64,000 bases of DNA. Origin: Christiangramia sp963779835 (GTDB taxonomy: Bacteria > Bacteroidota > Bacteroidia > Flavobacteriales > Flavobacteriaceae). Position 1 is the stretch's first letter, and the number at the start of each line of letters is the position of its first letter. The DNA is taken from contig CAVZZT010000013.1 of the NCBI GenBank assembly GCA_963779835.1, forward strand, positions 62,001 to 126,000. Reading direction: 5' to 3'. The translations under genes and the position numbers were made by a program. The notes beneath the pieces were generated by a model. It searched no databases. It was not told where the DNA came from and was given only the letters and a program-made list of their open reading frames with translations. Positions 1 through 7,500 of this stretch are shown piece by piece.

Positions 1-721
1 AGTTCCTACTTATTTTCTCAGGGAAGATAGTGAACGTCCACTCGCCAGAGGGTTTGAAATTACAGGAATTTATGAATCTGGTTTTCAGGAATTTGATGAA
101 TTGTATCTCATAGCTGATATCAGGCATATTCAGCGTATTAATGACTGGGATGACGACCAGGTTGGAAATTTTGAAGTATTTGTAGATAATTTTGATGAAC
201 TGGATCAAAAAGGAAATGAGGTCTATGAGAATACAGGATCTTTCCTGGATACTCAAACGATAAGCCAGAAATACTATTCAATCTTTGAATGGCTTTCGCT
301 ATTCGATTTTAATATCGCTCTTATTATAGGAATTATGATTCTGGTTGCGGGAATCAATATGATCACGGCACTTTTAGTCTTGATCCTGGAGCGAACACAA
401 ATGATAGGAATTCTCAAAGGTCTTGGGGCTGCCGATTGGAGCATCCGGAAGATCTTTCTATATAACGCCGGATATCTTATAATTTTAGGCCTCTTTTGGG
501 GTAATTTAATTGGAATCGGGCTATTGGCCCTTCAGAAATATTTCAAATTGGTTCCCTTAGATCCTCGTACCTATTATGTAACCGAAGTTCCAATATATTT
601 AAACTGGGATTACATTCTTGCTGTGAATCTGGGAACTTTGCTTTTATGTATGCTAATGCTGTTGATTCCTTCAGTAATAATTTCGAAAATATCTCCGGTG
701 AAAGCCATTAAGTTCGAGTAG
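1..721 (+). CDS. ABC transporter permease, FtsX/LolC-E type, 3' part only
   Basis: The reading frame is already open at base 2, so the window starts inside the gene. What is visible is part of an extracytoplasmic domain (about the first 90 residues, including ARGFEITGIYESGFQEFDE) followed by three strong membrane segments around bases 300-400, 465-530 and 610-690. The stretch after the first segment (ERTQMIGILKGLGA) is the typical cytoplasmic loop of FtsX-domain permeases that meets the ABC ATPase. Lipoprotein-releasing LolC/LolE proteins have this layout. The ATPase partner is not in the window, so a role in outer-membrane lipoprotein release is inference; a related macrolide-export-type permease is possible. 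Confidence 0.8.
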   Translation, partial: VPTYFLREDSERPLARGFEITGIYESGFQEFDELYLIADIRHIQRINDWDDDQVGNFEVFVDNFDELDQKGNEVYENTGSFLDTQTISQKYYSIFEWLSLFDFNIALIIGIMILVAGINMITALLVLILERTQMIGILKGLGAADWSIRKIFLYNAGYLIILGLFWGNLIGIGLLALQKYFKLVPLDPRTYYVTEVPIYLNWDYILAVNLGTLLLCMLMLLIPSVIISKISPVKAIKFE

Positions 722-754
722 ATTTTCCCATAAAAATATAAGCGTCTGGAATCC

Positions 755-786
755 TTGGGTTAAGGCCTTAGGATTTTTTACATTTG
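755..786 (+). promoter_or_regulatory. Bacteroidota-type promoter for the PLP enzyme gene
   Basis: TTG at 755-757 and a perfect TACATTTG at 779-786, 21 bases apart, match the Bacteroidota TTG / TAnnTTTG promoter. The ATG follows 18 bases after the -7 element. Confidence 0.6.
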
Positions 787-804
787 CACTTTTAAAATTT
801 GAAA

Positions 805-1785
805 ATGGAATACGCTGAAAATATATTAGGTACGATAGGGAATACTCCTTTGGTGAAAATGAATAAGATCGTCGAAGAGATCGATGCCCTGGTACTTGCT
901 AAATATGAAACCTTTAATCCCGGAAATTCTGTGAAGGATCGCATGGCTGTAAAAATGGTCGAGGATGCCGAAAAGAAAGGTTTGTTAAAACCAGGAGGAA
1001 CTATTATTGAAGGAACTTCTGGAAACACGGGAATGGGCCTTGCTTTAGTCGCTATCGTAAAGGGTTACAAAATGGTTTGCGTGATGAGCGACAAACAGAG
1101 TAAAGAGAAAATGGACATTCTTAAAGCGGTTGGAAGTGAAGTGATTGTATGTCCTACAGATGTTGAACCAGACGATCCACGTTCTTACTATTCAACTTCA
1201 AAAAGACTGGCAGAAGAAACTCCAAATTCATGGTACGTAAATCAGTATGATAATCTAGCGAATCGCAAAGCACATTACGAAACTACCGGCCCGGAGATCT
1301 GGAAACAGACCGATGGAAAAATAACTCATTTTGTTGTTGGAGTGGGGACCGGAGGAACTATTTCTGGCGTTGGTCAATATCTAAAAGAACAAAATCCAGA
1401 TATCAAAGTTTGGGGAATAGACACTTATGGTTCAGTTTTCAAAAAGTACCACGAAACTGGAATTTTCGACGAAAAGGAAATTTACCCTTATGTGACCGAA
1501 GGAATTGGAGAAGATATTCTGCCTAAGAACGTAGATTTCGATGTGATTGATGGATTTACTAAAGTTACTGATAAGGATGCTGCCATTTATACTCAGAAAC
1601 TTTCTAAAGAGGAAGGTTTCTTCTTAGGAAATAGTGCCGGTGCTGCTGCCAAAGGTCTCCTTCAGCTAAAAGAACATTTCACTAAAGATGATGTGGTGGT
1701 GGTGCTTTTCCATGATCACGGAAGCAGGTACGTTGGAAAAATGTACAATGACGAGTGGATGAAAAAAATGGGGTATTTAGATTAA
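805..1785 (+). CDS. Cystathionine beta-synthase / cysteine synthase-type PLP enzyme
   Basis: A fold-type II pyridoxal-phosphate enzyme of 326 residues that joins serine or O-acetylserine to a thiol or sulfide in the cytoplasm. Seen: the PLP lysine in NSVKDR (about K44), the phosphate-binding loop TSGNTG, the glycine-rich GVGTGGTISG, and GNSAGAAA near the end. There are no C-terminal CBS domains and no N-terminal haem region, so it is the short catalytic-core form. Start: the ATG at 805 is chosen over an in-frame TTG at 799 because it follows the promoter at the usual distance. CysK/CysM versus CBS specificity cannot be settled from sequence alone. It is monocistronic and precedes an unrelated transporter. 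Confidence 0.85.
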   Translation: MEYAENILGTIGNTPLVKMNKIVEEIDALVLAKYETFNPGNSVKDRMAVKMVEDAEKKGLLKPGGTIIEGTSGNTGMGLALVAIVKGYKMVCVMSDKQSKEKMDILKAVGSEVIVCPTDVEPDDPRSYYSTSKRLAEETPNSWYVNQYDNLANRKAHYETTGPEIWKQTDGKITHFVVGVGTGGTISGVGQYLKEQNPDIKVWGIDTYGSVFKKYHETGIFDEKEIYPYVTEGIGEDILPKNVDFDVIDGFTKVTDKDAAIYTQKLSKEEGFFLGNSAGAAAKGLLQLKEHFTKDDVVVVLFHDHGSRYVGKMYNDEWMKKMGYLD

Positions 1786-1826
1786 TTTACACATAATTAG
1801 AAAGATAAATCAATTAAACTAAATAA

Positions 1827-3941
1827 ATGTCTATGGTAAAGAATTCGTGGTTACTAACCAGTTTATTCTTAATGTTAACGCTCTTTATAAATGCGCAGGG
1901 TGATGGAAAGAATGATTCAGATTTAGAAGTTTCTTTAAAATTGATCAATCCTACCAAGGAGATCAATGATGGGATTGCCCGGTTAGAAGTTAAGGGAGGC
2001 GAGGCTCCTTACAAGTACAAATGGAGTAAGCAGAGCACTGGTCTTGATGTGAAGGAATCCAAAGGTCTAACAGAAGGTCTTGATCATTCGGTAAAGGTGA
2101 CAGATTCTAACGGAAATAGTGTTGAAAAAGAGTTCTCTATACCAGCCGAAGCAATTACTGAAGTTTTTAATAGTAAAGTACAGCCTGCCGTAGACTTTTT
2201 GGGAGGTATCCTTTTCTGGGATCCTTTCGCGACAGTTGGGATCTACGATCCGGTGGTTTACTCTAATGAAAAAGAAATTCCCATTCCAAGCTGGGATGCG
2301 ACCACCAATACCGTTTACAGTCTTAAAAGCTGGTTGGTGCCGGAAGGAGCCTCAGTAGCTGAAGGTGATAAAATAGCAGTAGTAGCTGGTGATTCAGGAA
2401 AAGAACTCGATGTTTATTCTGATGTTTCCGGAACCGTGAATTATCTTGTTCCTGAAGGTGGTGAAATTTTCAATCCGAATGTGAAAGGAGATGTTATCGA
2501 GCAGGGGGCGCATATGATCGCTAAGATAGAGTTTGATGATCCGCAGCCTTTATACCATCCAAATGGAGATATAAGAATGAATTCCATACCTTTCATCGTT
2601 ATATGGCTAATCCTGGGTAGTATATTCTTCACTTTAAGACTAGGATTTGTAAATATCCGAGGATTTAGACATTCTATTCAACTGGCAAAAGGGAAATTCG
2701 ATAATCCTGATGCTCCGGGGAGAATTACACACTTTCAGGCGATGGCTACGGCGGTTTCTGCAACCGTTGGTCTTGGTAATATTGCTGGGGTGGCAGTTGC
2801 CATTTCTTTAGGGGGAGCGGGAGCTACTTTCTGGATGTTCCTGGCAGGATTCTTTGCCATGTCATTAAAATTCACCGAATGTACACTTGGAGTAAAATAT
2901 AGAGAGATCAATGAAGATGGGAGAATTTTCGGTGGACCGATGAATTATCTTCGTTACGGCCTGGAGAAAAGAAATATGAAAGGTCTCGGTAAATTTCTCG
3001 CCGCATTATTCGCTGTGTTAGGTGTTGGAGCTTCCTTTGGGGGTGGAAATATGATCCAGTCTAATCAGGCTTTTAAAATTGTTTCTGAGCAAATTCCATT
3101 TTTAGAGGGACATGGTTTCTTATTTGGGGTTGGTTTTGCAATCCTTGTAGGAGCAGTGATTCTGGGAGGTATTAACAGTATTGCCAGAGTAACCGGGAAG
3201 GTTGTACCCGTGATGGCGATTATTTATATCCTTGGATGTGCTGTAGTGATTGGTGTGAATATTGAAAATATTGGCGGAGCATTTTCCGCAATTTATAATG
3301 GAGCATTTTCCGCGAGTGCCTTAAAAGGTGGTTTTATTGGAGTACTTATTGTTGGTCTGCAAAGAGCTGCTTTCTCCAGTGAAGCAGGCGTTGGTTCCGC
3401 TGCAATTGCACACAGTGCTACGAAAACTAAGAATCCTATTGCAGATGGTTTTACCTCTTTAGTAGAACCGTTTATTGATACGATGGTAGTTTGTACCATG
3501 ACCGCATTGGTGCTAATTTTTACAGGAATGCATGAAGTTGGTGGTGGAATGAAAGGTGTTGAATTGACTTCGGATGCCTTTGGGAGTGTGATCTCCTGGT
3601 TCCCGGTTGTACTTGCGATCGCTGTATTCCTTTTTGCATTTTCAACCATGGTTTCCTGGTCTTATTACGGAATGAGATCCTGGACGTATTTATTCGGGCA
3701 AAGCAAAAAATCAGAAATTATTTATAAAGTCCTGTTCCTGATATTTGTGGTGGTTGGAGCTTCCGTTAGTCTGGGGGCCGTTTTAAGCTTCTCAGATATG
3801 ATGATTCTCGCAATGTCATTCCCTAATATTATTGGTTTATATATTATGTCTTCTGAAGTACGTGGAGATATGAAAGTTTACTGGGAAAGACTGCAAAATG
3901 GAGAGCTGTTTATAAATCCTAAGTTCAGAGAGGCCTCGTAA
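1827..3941 (+). CDS. AGCS sodium:amino-acid symporter with periplasmic SprB-like and lipoyl-like domains (copy 1)
   Basis: A 704-residue membrane protein; ordinary AGCS (alanine/glycine:cation symporter) proteins are about 450-480 residues. Domain order seen: signal peptide (1-24, ending FINAQ); an SprB/PKD-like beta domain (about 33-115, with GGEAPYKYKWS); a helix like the usual AGCS N-terminus (GGILFWDPFATVG); a barrel-sandwich (lipoyl/biotinyl-like) domain (about 165-230, VPEGASVAEGDKIAVV) with no attachment lysine; then the symporter core from about residue 252, including GLGNIAGVAVAIS, the AGCS signature. It probably imports a small neutral amino acid with Na+; substrate unknown. A paralog with the same layout lies at 7501-9579. 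The start could be the second Met (SMVKN). A terminator follows. Confidence 0.85.
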   Translation: MSMVKNSWLLTSLFLMLTLFINAQGDGKNDSDLEVSLKLINPTKEINDGIARLEVKGGEAPYKYKWSKQSTGLDVKESKGLTEGLDHSVKVTDSNGNSVEKEFSIPAEAITEVFNSKVQPAVDFLGGILFWDPFATVGIYDPVVYSNEKEIPIPSWDATTNTVYSLKSWLVPEGASVAEGDKIAVVAGDSGKELDVYSDVSGTVNYLVPEGGEIFNPNVKGDVIEQGAHMIAKIEFDDPQPLYHPNGDIRMNSIPFIVIWLILGSIFFTLRLGFVNIRGFRHSIQLAKGKFDNPDAPGRITHFQAMATAVSATVGLGNIAGVAVAISLGGAGATFWMFLAGFFAMSLKFTECTLGVKYREINEDGRIFGGPMNYLRYGLEKRNMKGLGKFLAALFAVLGVGASFGGGNMIQSNQAFKIVSEQIPFLEGHGFLFGVGFAILVGAVILGGINSIARVTGKVVPVMAIIYILGCAVVIGVNIENIGGAFSAIYNGAFSASALKGGFIGVLIVGLQRAAFSSEAGVGSAAIAHSATKTKNPIADGFTSLVEPFIDTMVVCTMTALVLIFTGMHEVGGGMKGVELTSDAFGSVISWFPVVLAIAVFLFAFSTMVSWSYYGMRSWTYLFGQSKKSEIIYKVLFLIFVVVGASVSLGAVLSFSDMMILAMSFPNIIGLYIMSSEVRGDMKVYWERLQNGELFINPKFREAS

Positions 3942-3963
3942 GATAAATCTCATTAAATTTTTT

Positions 3964-3998
3964 AAAAACTCTTCCTTTGACGGGAAGAGTTTTTTTTT
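3964..3998 (+). terminator. Rho-independent terminator after AGCS copy 1
   Basis: AAACTCTTCC and GGAAGAGTTT pair around a short loop, and a run of T follows on the + strand. Confidence 0.85.
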
Positions 3999-4076
3999 GC
4001 CAAGAAAAGACTAAAGCTGGAAGAAAAATTTTAGAATAGTTGGAAATATCCTATTTTCAAGCTTCAAAAGAAAATT

Positions 4077-4769
4077 ATGAAAAAAATCTACTTTCTGTTT
4101 TTTAGCCTTATTCTTTTTTCCTGTAATTCTACTTTAGATGTTCAGGATAATCAGGAGCCTGAAAATCCAAATTATACCTACCTGGCTTTAGGTGATTCTT
4201 ATACTATTGGTGAAAGTGTGAAAGAAACTGATCGTTGGCCTGTTCAATTGGCGGAACAATTGAGATCCCGGGGATATAAAATGGCAGCTCCAAAAATTAT
4301 CGCAAAAACCGGATGGACTACCGAGGATCTGCTATTAGGAATGGAAAATGAGCTTAGTATTCAGCGAGATTTTGATATTGTTTCAATTTTAATCGGGGTA
4401 AATAATCAATACCAGGGAAAGTTAATTACCGAGTATGAAGAAGATCTTCGTACCATCTTTAGAAAGGCAGTGAATCATTCCAAAACTATGGAGAAAGGAG
4501 TTTTCGCCGTAAGCATTCCAGATTATGGATATACTCCTTTTGGTTCTGCTCACCAGGAAGAAATAAGTGCTGAAATAGATAGGTTTAATAAAGTTTTTAA
4601 AAGAGTGGCTGGAGAATTTAATGTTCCCTTTTATAACATAACTCCAATCTCCCGCGAGGCAGCTAATAATCCCGATCTTGTAGCAACAGATGGTCTTCAT
4701 CCAAGTGGCTTGATGTATCAATATTGGGTAGATCAAATCGTTAACCAGGTAGCCGAAAAACTTCCGTAA
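4077..4769 (+). CDS. SGNH/GDSL-family hydrolase lipoprotein
   Basis: A 230-residue secreted esterase/lipase-like protein. It starts with a lipoprotein signal peptide (MKKIYFLFFSLILFSC; lipid-modified Cys at residue 16). Block I is LGDSYT (nucleophile about S41), a block-III-like GVNNQ is present, and block V is DGLHPS (about D205, H208), giving a complete Ser-Asp-His set. Family members remove acyl or acetyl groups from lipids or glycans; the substrate is not predictable here. The gene lies 130 bases after a terminator, so it probably has its own promoter (a TATTTTCA near 4050 is one base off the -7 consensus). The DUF2851 gene follows on the same strand. Confidence 0.85.
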   Translation: MKKIYFLFFSLILFSCNSTLDVQDNQEPENPNYTYLALGDSYTIGESVKETDRWPVQLAEQLRSRGYKMAAPKIIAKTGWTTEDLLLGMENELSIQRDFDIVSILIGVNNQYQGKLITEYEEDLRTIFRKAVNHSKTMEKGVFAVSIPDYGYTPFGSAHQEEISAEIDRFNKVFKRVAGEFNVPFYNITPISREAANNPDLVATDGLHPSGLMYQYWVDQIVNQVAEKLP

Positions 4770-4821
4770 TAAAATTTTTATCACCCTCATTTCCAATCGC
4801 TTAATTTTATATTTTTGATAA

Positions 4822-6105
4822 GTGAGGGAAGAGCTTTTATATTATCTATGGAAATTTCAAAAGTTTAATACTGAAGCTTTAGTAACTTCGGAAGGTGAAC
4901 TGTTGCAGATATTTCATCCGGGCATTCAGAATGAATTGTCCGGTCCCGATTTTTTCAACGCCAGGATTCAAATAGATGGTCAACTCTGGGCGGGAAATGT
5001 GGAAATACATATAAAAAGTTCAGACTGGTATATCCATCATCACGAAACCGATTCCAATTATGATAATGTAATTCTTCATGTAGTTTGGAATCATGATGCT
5101 GAAATTTACAGAAAGAATAATTCTATAATCCCTACGTTCGAACTAAAAAGTATAATCAATGAACATATTTTAGAAGCTTACAAAAACTTATTGGAGGTAA
5201 AGCATCCAAAGCTGAATTGCGAAAATGATTTTGCAGGTTTTTCAGGTTTTCAAATTGAACATTGGTTAGAGCGTTTATTTTTTGAGCGACTTGAAAAGAA
5301 GTCAGAACTTATACTTAGAGTTCTTGCCAAAACTGGAAATAACTGGGAAGCGACATTATTTATTATGTTATGCAGAAGTTTTGGATCAAAAGTAAATGCC
5401 GAAGCTTTTATGAGTATGGCTCAAAGTTTTGATTTCAAAATTGTACAGAAATTAAGCGAAAATCAATTCTCTCTAGAAGCTCTTTTCCTGGGGCAATCAA
5501 AACTTATAAAAGAGGGAGATCAATATGCCATGGACTTGCAGAAAGAATATGATTACCTGAAACATAAATTTTCATTAGAGAACGAATTTCTACAGTCGCC
5601 ACAGTTTTTTAGATTAAGACCAGACAATTTTCCAACCATCCGTTTAGCACAATTAGCCTCGTTATTTTCAGAAAAAAAGAACCTTTTTTATGAGGTAGTT
5701 CGGTCTAATAATTTAAGTGAGCTTCATATTTTGTTGAATACGAATATTTCGGATTACTGGAAAAGTCATTATAATTTTGGAAAAGAGCATGCACCAAGAA
5801 ATAAAAATCTAACTTCAGAATTTTTAAATCTTATCCTTATCAACTGCATTATTCCTATCAAACATTGTTATGCCCAGTTTGTGGGGGAGGAGAATGAACA
5901 GGCCTTACAGGATCTTATCAGCGCAATAAAGCTTGAGAAAAATTCAGTCATCGACCTCTTTAATAATCTTAGGCCAAATACAGCTACTACAGCGATGCAT
6001 TCACAAGCTTTGTTGCAATTAAAAAGTGAATATTGTAATTTAAATAAATGCCTGCAATGTGAATTGGGTACCTCTTTATTGAGGAAGTCTCCCAAATACA
6101 TTTAA
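4822..6105 (+). CDS. DUF2851 family protein
   Basis: A 427-residue cytoplasmic protein with no signal peptide or membrane segment. It begins with the typical DUF2851 opening (LLYYLWKFQKFN) and has the conserved HPGIQNELSGPDFFNARIQI and NVEIHIKSSDWYIHHH blocks, which is why the GTG at 4822 is taken as start although no ATG is available. The C-terminus carries a Cys pair (NKCLQCELG). Function is unknown; the N-terminal half has acidic and His residues reminiscent of nuclease-fold proteins, but this is only an impression. The gene ends 9 bases before the PspC-like gene, so DUF2851, PspC-like and K+ channel genes form a likely operon. Confidence 0.85.
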   Translation: MREELLYYLWKFQKFNTEALVTSEGELLQIFHPGIQNELSGPDFFNARIQIDGQLWAGNVEIHIKSSDWYIHHHETDSNYDNVILHVVWNHDAEIYRKNNSIIPTFELKSIINEHILEAYKNLLEVKHPKLNCENDFAGFSGFQIEHWLERLFFERLEKKSELILRVLAKTGNNWEATLFIMLCRSFGSKVNAEAFMSMAQSFDFKIVQKLSENQFSLEALFLGQSKLIKEGDQYAMDLQKEYDYLKHKFSLENEFLQSPQFFRLRPDNFPTIRLAQLASLFSEKKNLFYEVVRSNNLSELHILLNTNISDYWKSHYNFGKEHAPRNKNLTSEFLNLILINCIIPIKHCYAQFVGEENEQALQDLISAIKLEKNSVIDLFNNLRPNTATTAMHSQALLQLKSEYCNLNKCLQCELGTSLLRKSPKYI

Positions 6106-6114
6106 ATTTGTGAC

Positions 6115-6345
6115 ATGACAACGCTGGTTTCGAACATTCGATATTATCTGGAAAAACATGGATTCTATGTTTCCACCCGTCTTGCCGATAAGCTGGGGAT
6201 GCGGGCCAAAAATGTAAGATTATTCTTTATTTATGCGTCCTTTTTTACCATGGGAATTGGGTTTATAGTGTATCTTACCCTTGCATTCTGGCTTAAATTA
6301 AAAGATCTTATTTACACAAAGAGAACTTCGGTATTCGACTTATGA
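6115..6345 (+). CDS. PspC-domain small membrane protein
   Basis: A 76-residue protein. The first 40 residues (GFYVSTRLADKLGMRAKNVRLFFIYAS) look like the PspC N-terminal segment, followed by one membrane span (MGIGFIVYLTLAFWLKL). PspC proteins report on or modulate envelope stress in proteobacteria; Bacteroidota carry many short PspC-like proteins of unknown role. Its stop overlaps the K+ channel start by four bases (ATGA), so the two are translationally coupled and may act together at the inner membrane. Coupling to channel function is inference. Confidence 0.75.
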   Translation: MTTLVSNIRYYLEKHGFYVSTRLADKLGMRAKNVRLFFIYASFFTMGIGFIVYLTLAFWLKLKDLIYTKRTSVFDL

Positions 6346-7352
6346 CAAGACTGGTAGATTCAAAAGTAAAATTAGCTATAGTCTTAATTATTCTGGTGTT
6401 CATTACCGGAGTAATAGGTTTTCGCTTTCTATATAATCATTCGTGGATAGATGCGCTGTATATGACCATTATTACCATTAGTACGGTAGGATATGGAGAG
6501 GTTCAGCCTATGGATACCTATGGCAAATTATTTACTTCGGTATTTATCATCTCGGGACTCTTTATTTTTGGTTTTGGTTTATCAACCATTACGGAGCATA
6601 TTTTAAACAAAAACAATATCGGTAATCTAAAGCGCAATAAAATGAAAAAGAAAATAGATTCATTTAAGGATCATATTATTGTCTGCGGATATGGACAAAA
6701 TGGAAAGCAGGCAGTTCAAAAACTGGTGGATTATCGTAAAGAATTTGTGATTATAGATGAAAATGAAGAAGTTTTTCAGAGTATTGAAAATGACAATCTA
6801 AATTATATTGTAGGGAATGCTACGGAAGATGAGGTGCTTCTTAATGCTGGTGTAGAAAGAGCTTCTACCTTGATTTGTGCTCTTCCCAGAGATGCCGATA
6901 ATTTATTCATCGTGTTATCTGCCCGTCAGCTTAAAAAAGATTTGAAGATCATTAGTCGTGCTACGGAAGAAAACAGCTACAAAAAATTAAAACTTGCGGG
7001 AGCCGATAATGTAATAATGCCAGACAGGATTGGAGGAAGTCATATGGCTTCACTGGTAGTGGTTCCCGATCTCGTAGAATTTCTTGATAATCTCTCGGTT
7101 TCCGGAAAACATGATAGTATTAATGTTGAGCAAATTCCTTTTTCTAAGGTATGCTCAGATGGGATAGAGAAAACCATTGCAGAGACTGATATTAGGAAAA
7201 AAACCGGTTGCTCTATTATTGGTTATAAATCTCCTGCCGGAACCTACGTGGTAAATCCAGAACCTTCTTTGAAGCTGGAGAAAAAATCAAAACTTATTAT
7301 GATAGGAAGACCAGAACAAATAGAAAGTTTAAAAAAATACTATTCAGTATAA
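6342..7352 (+). CDS. Potassium channel with TrkA-N (RCK) domain
   Basis: A 336-residue Kch/MthK-type channel. Seen in order: membrane helix 1 (about 10-30), pore helix and the K+ selectivity filter TISTVGYGEVQP (about 45-56), membrane helix 2 (about 64-85), then a cytoplasmic RCK domain with the nucleotide-binding fold (IIVCGYGQNGKQAVQ at about 110, acidic VIIDENEE) and a C-terminal RCK_C/TrkA-C-like half (about 250-336). It conducts K+ across the inner membrane under ligand control. It is the last gene of the DUF2851-PspC-channel operon. A short palindrome (7365-7379) follows but has no clear T-run. Confidence 0.9.
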   Translation: MTRLVDSKVKLAIVLIILVFITGVIGFRFLYNHSWIDALYMTIITISTVGYGEVQPMDTYGKLFTSVFIISGLFIFGFGLSTITEHILNKNNIGNLKRNKMKKKIDSFKDHIIVCGYGQNGKQAVQKLVDYRKEFVIIDENEEVFQSIENDNLNYIVGNATEDEVLLNAGVERASTLICALPRDADNLFIVLSARQLKKDLKIISRATEENSYKKLKLAGADNVIMPDRIGGSHMASLVVVPDLVEFLDNLSVSGKHDSINVEQIPFSKVCSDGIEKTIAETDIRKKTGCSIIGYKSPAGTYVVNPEPSLKLEKKSKLIMIGRPEQIESLKKYYSV

Positions 7353-7500
7353 GAAAAAATTGAGTCAGCCCGGGGCTGAAATATTATATTTATTTTAACA
7401 ATAGGAGTGCAATTTAACGGGTAAAAGTTTGAAATAGGCTAATTTTTTAGCATATTCACCCGCTGAAAATTTAACTTCAAATTAATAACTTAAATTCTAT

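Noticed and set aside
4810..4817. TATTTTTG as promoter of DUF2851
   Set aside because: It ends only 4 bases before the GTG, which does not fit the 16-20 base spacing of the other promoters.
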